From: Porites lobata
Taxonomy: Eukaryota > Cnidaria > Anthozoa > Scleractinia > Poritidae
Length of the DNA: 64,000 nt
Assembly: GCA_942486035.1 (NCBI GenBank)
Contig: CALNXK010000008.1
Coordinates: forward strand, 2,852,001 to 2,916,000
Direction of reading: 5' to 3'
In this document: positions 12,201 to 27,200 of the stretch, in pieces
How positions within the stretch are numbered: position 1 is the first letter of the stretch
How the letters are laid out: each line of letters begins with the position of its first letter
Made by a program: the position numbers and the translations under genes
The notes under the pieces: generated by a model
The model's database searches: none
What the model was told of the DNA's origin: nothing
What the model saw: only the letters and a program-made list of their open reading frames with translations

Positions 12201-15200
12201 TGACACTTTCTTCTCAAAATGTTGGCTTAGGGGAGGGGTCGGTGGGCGGTTTCCCAGAAATGTATAATGATCCCTTAATACTGGGTACAGTAGTGATGTG
12301 CTGCTTACATACATACTGTGTAATCAATCATTGATCAAACAACCTTCGCAACATCATGATCCAGTGTTCTCCCTAAATTTTGTTGCTCAACAGGTACGGG
12401 ACCATTTACGGACAGTAAGGCAAAAAATATGCACAGCGGTCCACTTTTCTTTGGGGAGATGGGGGTAGCAGAGTGAGGGACATGGCCCCACCCTAGGAGG
12501 AGCTAAGAAACATCATCCCCTCATGTTAAGACCTATTTTACGCAAATCGGCCATAAAGCTATCTTTAGACAACAATGGGCAATTCCAGAAAATATCCATA
12601 CCCAACCACGGACGGCTTCCATGTTTTAACCCCCGCTTGCCTTCGGAAATTCCAAAATGCGCTACCCCCCCATGCCCTCAGAATTCCATAGTCGTGAACC
12701 CCCCCTCCCCTTCAGAATTTCCGGTTTTTTTTGGAAGTACATTTTCGACTTAGCAACGCCTATAAGAACAAACGAACATGAATTTATGCCTCCTCAAGGC
12801 TGTGATCTAGCGGCGCCAGGTGACAAGCTTTACTCTTCAGTGACAAGAAAAACCTACGCTAGTTGCCAGGCCGTGCAAACTCCTTTTTAAGTCCGAATTT
12901 GGCTATAAAAATAAACACCACTTAAGGTAATTTTACTCCTCTTTGTTTTCTTGTGCTGCTTTGACGTTTACAAAGGAAAATCGCTCAAACAGACTGTTAA
13001 AATCTTTTGGCGGTCAAATATACCGTCGAGTCGTGTTGCGTCGTTTTATACGTCATGTAGTGCGCACGAAAAGCGTTCTAATCTGACAGGCGTTCTTGGA
13101 AGTGAGGGACTGGTGCGGGTTTTTTACTGTTTATCGGACAGTTTCGGACGGGAGTAACAAGAAATTTGCAAGCGGTATTAAAAGATACATTTTCAGTTTT
13201 TATTCACGTGACAAGAAATTCATCAAGGTAAATGTGAAACCAACGTTTTACTATTCACTTCTATAAGTTATGAGCGTAAACACGTGTCTGATCTATCGAT
13301 GCTTGTCTTCTGCTTCCGCGGTCATACGTTCGTGGTTTATTTACGAACTACAAAAGTCCACAACAATAGCGTTTTCCAGGAACTTACTCTACACTTTCTA
13401 CTCCAGAAATCCCACCTGTGAAATTCCCCCATACCTTCGGATTTCAAATCGTAAATACCCCCCCATGCCTTCAGAATTCCATAATCGTGAATCCCCCCTC
13501 CCCTTCGGAAATCCTTAAAGCCGTCCGTGGTATGGTATGGATATTTTCTGGAATCGCCCAATTTAAAATGTTTGATCCCAATAATTTTATTCTGTGTTCA
13601 ATGTTCTCTTTCCAAAATACATGGCCCATAAAAAGAAAAGCTGTGTATACTTATAATAAGTACTTTTCTGTATATCCATTCATTTCCTTTATCAGATTGG
13701 AAAACAACTTGCATATTTTTTAAAACTTCTTACTTAACTACCGTAGAGTTCCAATAGTAGCGACCCTCATTACTTTTGGAATTGGCAGCCTTTGGGGCTC
13801 GCTACTTTTGGAGGGTCGTTACTTTCGGGGGCTTGTTACTTTCAGGGAACAAAATTCGTTTACAAATAGAGCTGGTGCGAGCTTTTTTTCCAATAGTATC
13901 CATGGTTTACCGGACTACCACATGGGTGAATCAGCCGATATACTGACTCACAGGTAGAAAGCTAAACTGCTTCGATTATCCTGCATAACGCACCGCTGCG
14001 TTTTAGTCTGTACCCTGTACCGGTATCTCACTGTCATTTAATTGGAAGAATTAAATAATAACACGTTCATGTTAATCGATGAAAACTGTATAGAGTTTTC
14101 AATTTCAGTTTGAAGAAACAGCGCTGAAAGTTTCGTACGGGAACGTTCCTGTTGTTAATACGAAATTATGCCGGTTTACGGTAGTTCTTACATCGCTACA
14201 TCAGTGAACTGATGTCAAGGACGAAAGGGGGCATAAAACTTCCCCATGTTGTAAATTAAGGTGCCTTATCGTGAACATTTTGTGACACAGCACAAACATA
14301 TTGTACATTAAAATTTTGACTATTGATTGACAAATTAAAGGTATACGGTATACAATTTAAAAAACTTGGTCTTGCTACTTCCTGGGGCGGGGGCGTCACT
14401 ACTTTCGGGAGGTTGCTACTTTTGGGGGGTCGCTACTTTCGGGGGGCCGCTACTTTTGGGATTTACTAGCGGCCACAAAAAATTGACGTTATTTTCGGGG
14501 GGTTGCTATCGGAACTTTACGGTAAATTTAGTAAACCTTCAAGAAGTTGCAGGCAGTAAGAAGCGTGGCTTCAGGCGGTAAATCTTACCGGTTACCACCT
14601 GATAAGGAGAACGCTGCAATCAATAGTAAAAAATGTTAAATTGTGTGCCCTAGAAAATACACTGTACTCAAGAAAAAATTTATTGTTGGCAAATGAAAAT
14701 AATTAAACTTGTGAGCTGCCTTGCTATTGGACTCATAATAAAATTACAACTGCAATCTATTGATGATCTTTTTCTGTTTGCACTTTTTGTCACTTTCTGT
14801 AGTTTTCATTACTGTCACTTGCACACAGGAAGAACATGTTGTTATTCTAGAGGGCATTTTCCAGTAATGATTTGTATATCGGTATAGGGGTGGATCCAGG
14901 ATTTTTCTTCGTAGTTACTAAAACATGGAACGACCTAAAACCACCTAAAACCACCTACAACCACCTCAAAAAAATCAACAACCTCCTACAACCATCTACA
15001 ACCACCTCAAAAACATCTACAACCACTCGCAAACAATCTAAAACCATCTAAAACAGGGTATAAATGTCTGAAATAAGGCGAGACGACAACATGTCACGAA
15101 CATGAAATACGAGAATCGAACAAAACATCCACCTCCCCCTAAAATCTTACTCTCCCTGGTCCCTTGTATCATCAACCATTGGCTTAAGTCACGAAATGAA

Positions 15201-18200
15201 ATGCGAGATCATGGTAAGTATATTAAAAGACTTAAAGAACTTAACAAAATGAACTATCGAGTCATAAAAACTAATAAAATAAAATAACAAACTCGTAGTC
15301 GAAAGACTGACTTGATTTGGCTTTTTCTACCCTGGGTACCAGTGAGACGTTTTGGTTCACGTTTCATTTGTTTACGCAATGGCACAAGGTAGGGTTTCTC
15401 TCTCTCTCGGAGTCTGCTTCACTGATGTTTTGTTCCGAGGTGGCGGATTACATTCCTAAGAACAAGTTAATTTTTTTAGCATCTCATCCGCCAAACATGT
15501 TTGTACATTCCAGGTGACTCCTTTAGATGAACCCTAGCGTCTTTCACACCCGTTTCCTGTGTCATCACGCAAGGCTAAACTCCCTTGCGTCACGACACAG
15601 GAAACGGAGACTAGTAGGTGTAATCAGTGTTAAAAATGTTATTTAAAAAAATCTATAATGCAATGGGCTCAGAAGAAAACAAGTTAAGACGAGCCGAAAT
15701 TAATAAAAATGGGTTGAAAAATTTTAATAGTGAACTATTTAAAGTAATTTACCTGGATTTTTATATACCTTTATTATAATGATTTGGAACCCAACTTTCA
15801 CCCCGGCCCTCTTCTTGGGAGTGATGGGATATGCGCGCTTCTTAATTTATACCCTGTTTTAGACGGTTTTAGATTGTTTGCGAGTGGTTGTAGATGTTTT
15901 TGAGGTGGTTGTAGATGGTTGTAGGTGGTTGTTGATTTTTTTGAGGTGGTTGTAGGTGGTTTTAGGTGGTTGTAGATGGTTTTAGGTGGTTTTAGGTCGT
16001 TCCATGTTTTAGTAACTACGGATTTTTCTTAGGGGAGGGTGCACTACTATTGCATGGCGTAACTGACTGGGACATGATGTGCCAAACTACTATTTTTACG
16101 GTGTTTAACATTAATTCTTCAACCTCATCTCATGTTTTACTTCGACACCAATATACCACATAGCTTTTTTGCAGAAATACCAGTTGTATCAGAAAGCCAC
16201 AGTCACCTATTTTTCTCTGACAATAATATGATGGTTTTTGTTAAAATAATGTGTGTGCTGGTACTGTACATTTTTAGGTACCAATATATGAGCAGCGAAA
16301 TGATGGTCGTGATAACCTCCTCGGTGCACTAGTTATTGCAGGACACTACATTATCCCTGAGGTTAGTACAGTACAAGTTCTTGGAAAGAGACCTCTTGAC
16401 AACACAGGGCTGTCATTAAGAGGCAGGAGATTTCCCCCGGCTACTAAGAGTGTGGCCCCTGGCTGTTTTTATTTGAAAATAGAAGAAAAAATAGAAACCA
16501 AAAGAAATCCCTAGCTGTTTTATTCCCCGCCTACTTGTTGTATTTACTCAACAAGAGGCAATCTTAGTGCCAACCCTGCAACAACAGCTGGATCGGACCT
16601 GATAATTTTGATTAACCTCACTAACTCACAATGATAAAAAATGGTTACGGATGATGTTACAGGGAGTTGTCTGATCCAGTCTGATCCAGGGTTTGTCAAC
16701 TGAGCCCTTGTAGTGATTGTGTGTGTGATTCAAAATTTCTTTTTCACTCTAGCTCATGCTATTAAAGAGGATTATTTAGAAACATGCTTATTAGAGGATT
16801 ATCATTAAATGTGCATTTTGTTTTTTAACTTTATTAAAAGGTGAGTCTTTATTTTGCGGGATGCTTGTACCGAGGAAACCGCTCTACTAAAGTTAGTGCT
16901 GGAAGCTTTGATGCTTTTGATTCCCCAAATCTTCCTCCATTGGTGACCATGAAGGTTAAAATTGAAGGTAAGAACTGTTATGTTAGCTTGTACCATGAAG
17001 TGAAGAATGACCGGCCTTAACCTACCATTTTTTCTATAATACGTGTAAGTTGTTTTCATCTTCAATGATCAGTCAGTGAACAACATAGATGTAAATGACA
17101 TCACAACAAGCTTTATTGGTTTAGTGATATGATATCTCTCGCCTTAAGCTTTTCTGATTCGCTAGTTTCATTTCCTTAGACAACGCCTATTTTTACGTAG
17201 AAAACGCATGGTCTCTTAAGTTTAGCTTTAGTTGGATTTCATCGTCTCCATGTGTACATCGTTGTAGTCTATTTGGATAGTTCATTTTTGGTACTTAGAG
17301 GCAAGCGGGAACCGATATGTAAGTACATTTTATCTTCTGTAGTTTTATCTATCTGGCGACTCGTAAAGTTTATTCCTGCAAGAAGTTATTGTAATACTCA
17401 GTATCTCGTACCATCACGTGAGTACGCCTTTTTGAGTTTCAAGTAGGTTTTTACCTTTTAGTTCGGCGTGAGAATCTCATTTCTTTTAGTTTATTTAGTT
17501 TTCGTGCCTTTGCAAACGTAGTCCGTTGTCAGATTTATTTTGTTAGTTTCTTAGTATCGTATTATTCGCAGGAAGCAACCATTATTGTTTTTGGGAAGGT
17601 TTCTTTACTCCTGCGTACCCAAACTTAGTTGCTTTTATCCCTTTCATGAAGTATATTTAGTCTAATATTCTAGTTGGTAAATTTATTATTCCTGTACTCC
17701 GATAAGTATATTTCTTTTGTCTTATTACGCGTTTTTGGCAAGGTTTTTATACCGGAACAGCTACGAAAATGAAAATATGATTGGAATGTCAGTAAAATGT
17801 TATATTATCTGCTAGCCAAACTATAATTGTAATTGTACTTTAGCTTTTAGTAATTATTTGTTACGTTGCATTATATTTCAGTTTATGGTTCGATTATCGT
17901 CAATAAAATCACCATCAAGGACTAGCTCCTAGTTTCGTGATCATAGTTGATTCATGATCGACCAGTAAAATATACCCGCTCACACGGAGTTTCGCCGCCA
18001 CAAATAGTTTTTAGCCGCGTGACAATTGGCTTCTCCTACAGTCGCAGCGTATCATCCGTTACAATAGAGTTGTTGCTCTGGACAGCTCTGAGCCCTGACT
18101 TTCTTACATTCATTATTTTTCCATCTTAACTATAGATCCTTTTTAATATTCCTATTGATACTTGATTGCAAAGACCTCCCTGAGGTAGAAATTAATGGGT

Positions 18201-21200
18201 TTCCTAAGTTGTACCTTATTCTTACTAATTTTTGCAAGTATAAAATTTCGAGATTTTTGCAATTTTAAAAAATTCGTGAAATTTAATACGTCGCACAAAC
18301 AAAGGATTGCGTGAAATTTAAACATACAAAATTTAATACCATTTTCAAAAACAAAACTATAGGAGTTTTAAAAATGTTCTGAGTCTGGGTGTTTTTTTGA
18401 ACTGTGCACACTTACTGAACATCTCAAGTTGCGTTTTAAGCACTGACCTGTATGATATACATTGCATGGACTGGGTACACAGCAAGCAGTTATGTTTTGT
18501 CGTGTTCAAAAGGTTCTTTGTAGAGCAGTTGTAAGTTAATGATGTTTCTTTGAAAAAGTATATATCATAATATGTTATACTGATTTGTGGCAAGTACCCT
18601 CTGCTCAGGATGCTATTTCATAGACATGATCAAGTCTGAATATGCAGTGGCGAATCCAGGGGAAGGGACCTTATTTTTAGACCAAACTGAGGCCCAAAGG
18701 GCCGAAAAAAATTTTTGAGACCCCCCATTAGGATAGGATAGGATAGGATAAAATAAGTGCTTTATTATCAACAGAGCGCCAACAGACACATGTGTTTACA
18801 ACGATAACGAAGATTTTCGTGCAATAATTACAGAGGTGTACATTTGTAAAATTTATACAACTATTAAACAAGGTTATATTTAACGCGTCTATGTCTTTCG
18901 CGGAAGGGATCATATACGTATTTAGCCACAATTTTTTGTCTTTTCTCTCCTTGCTTCATACTTATCAACGTTGTAAAGGCAGAGCTTGGAGTCATAGAGT
19001 CAAGAATAAGATTAGTTTCCTTTTTTAGCGTATTGAACAGCTCTCTCCTAGGATCCCTATAGGCTATGCAATTCATCAAAAACTGCTCCTCGTCTTCTAA
19101 TCCAGTTTTACACAATGGACAGATTCTTTGGTCTGGTGGTTGATAGGGTTTAACGTATCGTCCAGTTTCAATTGCTAGTTTGTGGTTGCTTAATCTTAGC
19201 TTTGTGATTGCTACTCTATGATTGATGTTTCTTACATTTGTGAGGTAATTTTCATAGTCATGGGTAAGTTTAAATTTCCTAAAAGTTCTTAGTTTGTTTT
19301 TTTGATGCGGGTCCTTTCGTTCATCATTGTGTATTTTGCTAATCCATGTTTGCTGTTCTATGTCTAAGAGTCTCTGTCGTATATAGTTCATGATTGCGGG
19401 ATTGTTAGTTTTTGCTGACCATATGTCGCCAAGACCTGCGAGATTCAATTGTCGTTTTCATTATCTAAGGGTCTGGATGACCAGGCCCCACTTACCTGGA
19501 GTGGTCTGGATCCACCACTGATATTTAATATCACTTTGAATTTATTGTTTTCTTGCAGTTCAATGGGATGCAATATTCCGTTCAAACAACAGTAAAAAAT
19601 TCACCGTTCACACCAACATGAATCCTAACATCGGCTTGTTGCGGCTGTTTCCTGGCATTACAGCTGAAACTGTGAGTGAAAATTAAACATTTAGTGTCCC
19701 TGAAGTAAGCATTTCTGTATTTTCTGAGGAGAGTCATTAGCCAAACCAATCTCAAATAATAAATGGCTGCAGGTCCAATGCAATATACTGCAGTCCTGTA
19801 TTTTGGATTCTGCCATCTGATCTCCAAAATAGGAGGACTGCAGAAAGACCACACTTGAAGTGGTCTGTACCAGTCACATGGTCTGGTCAGTGTCCTCAGG
19901 TCTATCTGCGCTCATAGCTTCATTATCCTTGAAATGCTATTTATAGATAAGGTACCCAAAATTCCTTAATTTATCTCCAACCAACAACTATTAGTATTCA
20001 CAAAATCAGTGGATAGTAATTTTTTGTGCATTCTGATTGGCTTCCATAATTCGGAATATCGTTGGATATTCACTGTTTTGGGATGGGATTCAAAATGGCT
20101 TCTCGTTTCACGACAGTTTTGAAAGATGAAATTTTAGTGGTTAATGAAGCAGCTGCAACAAAAAATACCAAGAAAGGGAAAAAATTTGGCTTATTGGCGT
20201 TTACTGGTAGAAAAAAATTTTCTTACTGAATTTGCAACAAAATCGTAAAAAATGATCCCTGAAACACTGTCAATTGCCACACAAATAAACTCTAACTAAG
20301 TGACATCTTTTACTTAGAAAAAGTTCCTTTTTCATTTTTATACAACTGGTTTGGTAAATACTAAAACAACTATCGCCATCAGGGTCTGTTCATTGTGCTA
20401 GATATATACCTCGATGCTTCATGTCTTGGTATATTACCCACCACTACAGGGGCAGATCTAGGGGGAGGGTGCAGGGGGTGCGCACCCCCCTGCCACCCCT
20501 GAGATGACCTGCGGTTTTCTAATACAACTGGTATTTCTGCAGAAAAAAAAGACTATGTGGTTTATTGGTGTTGAAGTAGAGCAAGAGATGAGTGCACCCC
20601 CTCCAAAAAAATATCCTGGATCCGGTCCTGCACTATTCATCTCCCCTTCTGGGGATAGTTGTATATTATCAGGAACGTTTTAGTTCTTCATGCTTGTGAT
20701 CTCTCTTTTAATCTCTGATCTCCTTTTTTGTCCCGAAGCAGACTGAACTGCCCTTTATAGCCGTCATTCCCATACCATAAATGACCTAATAAAAGCCCAC
20801 TTCAAAATAAGCGCCTCTCATCTAATAAAATTAATGCCCCCTTTACACGGTTAAAATTTTATTAGACACCCCTCTCTAATGAGCAAGGATTCTGACATCA
20901 ATGTTGGGATTTCAAAGAGTGATATAATTCACTAGAAGGCCTAGACGTATCAATTGATGGAGTGGACATTGCACTATTTTTAAACCCTCTTGATATTTTC
21001 ACCGAATTAGTTTTGCTAAGATACAGTAACTAGAATAAAACGCCTCTCTCTTTCAAACGTCTTCTATCTATTTCATGTCCCCACTTGGAACCCTAAAATA
21101 AAATAGACACCCCGGGCAGTTATAAGGTCATTTACAGTATGCATTTTGCTTGATTATCCCCCACTGTCCTTCCTCCCCTGGGGTTGAAGTGTGGGTGTAT

Positions 21201-24200
21201 GTGGGAGGAGCCTGCAGTATGAATAGAAGGCCATATATATTTTCTAGTATTTGTTTTATTCATTTAACAGGTGCATGCATTTCTCAAGAGCCCCATGATG
21301 GGCGTGGTCTTGCAGACTTATGGGACTGGCAATGCTCCAAATAATCGTGATGACTTGATTACTGAAATAAAGAAAGCTACCAAGCGTGGTGTCATCATTA
21401 TAAACTGCACACAATGTCTTCATGGACCTGTTGTTGATCAGTATGCCACAGGAAAGGTTAGTTTAAAAATAATACAAGTTTTTTTGGTAGCATTTGTGCA
21501 TGTAAATGTAAATTTTACAGACAGTAAGTGACAAATGAAGGGTGCACGTTATTTAACTTTCCTTCCTAAATTCCTCGCACTTGTGTGGGAAACAAAATTA
21601 TTCTACGTAACATCATGTAGAAGCCGTGGATCAGAAGTCTGGTTCAAACCCCAAAACCCTCAATGGCAAAAAAGACATTTTTTTAGAACAACCTGTATCA
21701 TAAATTTGTTGATGTACAGTGTAGCTTACCTAGTCCTAAGCCTTGTCTGTGTACGGCGTTTTCCCAGTCCCCATCGGTCAATTCATTTTTGCTTGGATCA
21801 CGTGACCCGAACGGAAGTAACGAGGCCTAGGGACTAGGCAACAGTGTAGCAAATATAACCACTGTCAAATCAAATAGGAGTGTAATAAAAGTGAAGGAGA
21901 TAGTTACAAATGATAACTTGTATCCATCTTTAAACAAATTCGTGTTATTAAGTGGAGGATGAACGGCTTTTTGACACCAAAACAGGGGGGGCTTTCCGCA
22001 GTTTAGGGTCGTTGGTGAAAAAAGCAAGTTATAACACGGTTTCAGTGCAAGTTATAGCTAATTGTATTTCTTTTCCAGATTCTATTAGATGCGGGAGTGA
22101 TTCCTGGCTCGGATATGACCCCTGAAGCAGCTCTGACAAAACTGTCCTACGTGCTGGGAAAGACAGATTTGAGCTTAAACCAAAAGCAAGAGGTATAACC
22201 CTATGGTTTTATGGTGATTTTACACGGGACGATTCACAACGACGATTTTTACCGCAACACAGCGTTGCAACATTGTTGCGACATTGTTTCGAATAGTTCC
22301 AACATTGTTCCAACATTGTTCCAACATTGCAACGATGTGTTGCGCTGAAAATCGTCGTTGCGGATCGTGTAACATCACCTTTATGCTTGAAGATTTTGAA
22401 ATCGAAATAAGAATGGAAGAAGAACAAATACAGAAAGCATTCAGTGATCTGTAATTTAATCCTGAGGGGGCCTTTCTTTATATGGGCTTTCTTAATAATA
22501 TAGGTACAGTCAAACTCAGCTTTACCGACACCTACTTAATATGGACACCTAATCATTACGGACAGTTGTTTTGTCCCTGGGAAAAGAAAGCCCTTTCCTT
22601 CTCTCTAAATTCATCCCGCGTAATACGGACACGACGTTAACATGGACACTCTCTATGGCCCCGTTAGTGTCCCTATTAACGGGGTGTTGTTGCTGCGGAG
22701 CGACCGAAGGGAGCGAGCAGCAACGTAATCAGTAGACTGCGAGCAGTCTCTCTTTTTCTTCCACGCGCGTGGCCATTTGCGTGTCTCGCGTTTTGCTCGA
22801 TGGACTACAGAAAAAAGAGAGACTGCTCGTAGTCTACGTAATCAGGATTTGAAGGAAATATATAAGGGGCGACGAATTCTCGAATTCATCACTTTTTACA
22901 ACAATGCATTGCATTTAACCAGAGTGCATTGCGCCACGAACAACTCAAAGAAAAACACGGGGAAGTTCGGTGGGTGAGAGAGTGCATCGTTCGCTGCTCA
23001 GACTTAGAGTTTTCTTTGTGGCAAATTTTCTACAGCACGGTTAGAGGTCTTACCAAATTTTAAGACACGCAGGAGTCTTTCAGATGAGTACGATGGTTAA
23101 CTTGGGGATTGGATTTCAATTCAAGAGCCTTTTTTGACTCGTCCAGGTGTTAAACCTGACGAGAAGATGAGCATTTGCTCTTCGACTCCGCAACACGGGG
23201 GATATACAAATTCCAGCTTGCTAGAAGGTGATGTGAAAGTGAGAAAATGTCATGCAGTGCTATTCTTAAGAAACTGTATGAGCCGAAAATGGATGTGATT
23301 TTGACCATTCGCTTCAAGACCTTCAAAATAACAGCGGAAATCGAGATAACAAAACCTATGTTTTGTGTCCTACTGTGCAGACAGGGACGTGTATCGGCGG
23401 TTTGAAAAGCATAATTATGTTCTTTCATTCTTTCATTACCATGGAATATGCGTTTACATTGTTTTTTCACTGTTAATAGCTCGGTTAATGCGGCTGGCGA
23501 TCATCTTGCCGGCGGAAGTTTCATGGAAAAGGAATAAAATCTAGACTTTTCCTAAAATTTACGTAATCAGCCTCTGTGGTGTAGTGGTGAGGTGTAGTCG
23601 CGCCGAGCCGAAGGCGCAGGGTTCGAGTCCTACCGAATTCTTTATTCCTTCCTTCTTTTTTTTTCCGTTTTTTGTGTTGTTGTTTTCTATAAATATATAG
23701 CTAAATAACTGTTACTTAATAAAGTGCAACGCAGCAAGAAAAGTATTGTGTTTCCAGAGAAAATATCGTGCACCGTATATTAAATATATGGATAAACAAT
23801 CTGAATTTCTATTATTTCCTACAATTTACTGTGGGGAAAACCAGAGTTATAACCACTTGATCATTTTCTAAACAACGTTCCCACGAGTTCTTTCTATAGA
23901 CTGATAGAAAATATTCTAGTACTTTCCAACATTTAAATAGGACATTCAATGTCATTTTCGATTCTTTAAAGTCTTGCTGCCTAACTAATGCCAGTATCAA
24001 CAGAATGTGCCGCAGCATTACTATCTTTTAGATACCCTAGTTTATATGTGCAACACCTAAGGGCATAGTTTTTGACCCCTATACAACTGTAGGTCGATTT
24101 TAACAGTTGAGGTCTAGATTATGGTAGAAGATTTTGCGTTCTGTAATTTTCTGTATCGATAAATTCGTGTGCGTCTTTGTCTCACGCGAGGGAGATAAAA

Positions 24201-27200
24201 CAGAAAGTCGGCCAATTTGTTTCAAATTTAATTGGCCTATTAGGGCCGAATTAAGGTGGCTAAACACGGATAAGCAGGAGGTCAGGGGCAACTCGCGTCA
24301 CGGCGCGTGTTTTAAATGAGACGAACAAACATGGCGGCGAAAAAAGCAATTATAGTACACAGAAGACGATTTCTCAAAATCTACTCATTAAATTTTGTAA
24401 TATTGGGCAGAATTTTTACTTTTATCGTATTTTAAATAATGAGGACTTTAAAATGGAAGTTGAACAGACGAATTTTGTGACACATTTAATAATTACAGTA
24501 CAATTATATTATTGATTATCTAAAAACCCGTCTGTTAAAATTTGGTCAAATAAATTTCAAATGGTAATGATTAATTATAGTAAGCTGTGTGCAAGTTTAT
24601 AGGAAAATCTAATGAGTGAATTTAATGTCAACTGGGCAAAAGAGAAATTTTAAGGTTGTATTCAATCGTTCATGTTGCCATGAAAACTACGAAAACGTCA
24701 CATTTTACCTGTCAATCAAAATCTTTCATCAGTATATTTCTCACTTGCCAAGTTTCAGCTTGTGAGCTACAACCTTTCTCTTGCCATGATTTGGCAAATG
24801 ACATATACTCACAAACTGCCAAAACTGTGTTCAGCCGCCTTAATCTTCGTCCCGGAGGTGTATTACATTTAACCCACCGATTAGAGTCAGATTAGCGCCA
24901 ATCGGGCTTTGAGCAACGCAATCTAAGCGTGGATTAGATTTTAATCGCCGATTAGCATATTTAATCGTGGATTAGCGCTACTCGGGGTTTCGAACAACCG
25001 GGCGTTTCGTATCTATCAGAGATATCTATCCACAACTCATCTTGTTCCTTGCTATGCATGCAACGTTGTTATGATTTGATTCCTTTCAATGTGATTTTAA
25101 ATCACCTTTGATTTTATGGTTCATTTTATAGTTGATTCGAAATAACATCAGAGGAGAACTCACCGTGGCCCATACAAAGGAGCAGTTTTCTCTCAAGGAT
25201 AACTCATTTATTGAGGCTGTCGCTTCATCACTGAAAATCAGCTCCAGCAAGGTGAGACTAAATTGAGTGGCGCCCGCAAGAAGTTTACTTTCCAAGTTAA
25301 TAATAGCCTACGTGTACCGCTATTCCAATAAGCGCCGCGGCGCTAATTTAGGTATTTACAAATAAACGCCCCGCCTTTGTTACGGCGCTTGATATAAGAG
25401 ATGTCAAAACCATATCGCTAGAGGAATAAGACCACGACCAACTCTCTCTCTCTCTAAATTCCCCTCAGTGTTTTACCCGTAGTTGAAACAAGCGCTGCAC
25501 CTTTAACAGGGAAAATGAAATGAGCGCCGTGGCGTTTAATCGATAATTTACAATAGCTGCAACCTCCTACGACGAAAGAAAAACGGAGAGGGAGGGACAG
25601 GTGAAATGGAGTAAGCTCGGAGTAAGCTCCATAACAGAAAACGATTTCGGGTGACGAACGATACAAGATCCGTGTTTTATTCTTTAGATTTAATTTTGAA
25701 TATTTGCCTGGACTTACTCGTTTCGTCAAAATCGCGCGACTTGTCATTACGGGACAGCCAAGCTCGCCAGTTTAGCTGAGATTCCGGTATCAAGATGACT
25801 TGATATTAAAATGAAAGTCATCTAGGCAAATCTACCCTGGGTGCCAGAGGTTTTTCTCGAGTGGGGTGGGAATTTTCGGTGTTGGCCGAAGGCCGACACA
25901 TCGAAGCCGGAAACAGGAAACCGGGCTAGAAAAGTCTCTGGCACCCAGGGTAAGGTAAATCAAGCCAGCCCAGCTTATGTAATCAGGTCCTCATTGTAAA
26001 CTTCTGAGAAACTTACAAAGCAATTAATAAAGATTTTCTCGTCTGTTTTTAGGAAATGGAATTTGTGAGGCAAGCGTTACTTCCAGTGCTCATGAGCTGT
26101 GCAGCAAGTTCCGGGAATGTAGAAACACTGGAAGAGTTAGTCAATCAGGTAGAGCTTTTCTATAAAGACTATGCAGCAGCCCTTAAGTTTTCCTCCTTCA
26201 GGGCGTCGCCGCTGGCGTGTTTCGCGTACCACTCCCTAACTTTAAAGAAAGGATATAGATTACTCACTCTCATTGTATTCTTTATTCCTTTTGGATCAAT
26301 TTAGGCTTCTGAGAAACTACCCACCCGCCCCTCCCATAATTCAACATTAACACTTGCTTCTGACTTGGGGCAAAATGTTGGCTTAGGGGAGGGGTAGGTG
26401 GGCAGTTTCCCAGAAAAACTTATATTGATCCTTCCTTTCATCAAGTGGTCAGGAGACACAGGGAATCGTTTCGCTTCCACAGTTGGTCGAAGACCGATTA
26501 GCGCTAATCCGTTGTAAATTTTGATCTGGGTCTCTTTTTCTTTCGTTCAAAAGCATTTTCTAGGATAATTTTCCTGATTCTTTTTGGAGATTGTAGGTAA
26601 AAAGGATAACACAGAATTCGCTTGCGTAGCTCTATCGCATTAAATTTGTGCAAGCAGGATTGATTTGAGTTTCGGTAAACTTGAAAAGTTCACAGCTCGC
26701 TTTAAGCTTCTTGCCATACATTGATGGAGGTGGAAACTAAAGCAATCGAAAATGGAAACTTAAAAATAATCCTAAATAAATCGATTTAATCCTAAACTTC
26801 ACATGACATACACGACCTGTATTTTACTGAAGGTTTCTTGAACACGTACACTGTAAATGTGACGGGGAAGTGCTGTAATGTATGAACCATAAGGTTCAAT
26901 CAATATAAAGGTCAGTTATTGTGCATCGAGGTAAATCTCTTTAACAAATAACCATTTAAGTTTGTGTGATAAGCACTATGACCCAGGATAGATGAAATCA
27001 AGCTTACGAGTTATAATGTATTTCAAGGTGCGTTTAGATCAGCCTTCAGCTACCCAAGGACTGTGAATAGTGTTTCGCAATAGTTTAGCCTAAAATTTCG
27101 GAGGGGTAACTAACAGGATAATTGTCTTCCATGAAAATACGTTAGTCACGGGTGAGACAAATAGCTATTTTCAACTTATATTGCGGTAAAAAATGTGTTT

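Larger units (their letters stand above)
16968..19558 (+). other. Intron 5 of ASPG copy 1
   Basis: 16968-18640 is AT-rich with nothing I can identify. The remainder is a DNA element enclosing a LINE fragment. Confidence 0.5.

Noticed and set aside
23572..23645. Functional tRNA gene
   Set aside because: A and B boxes are present but acceptor and T stems pair poorly, no clear anticodon arm, and a T-rich SINE-like tail follows.
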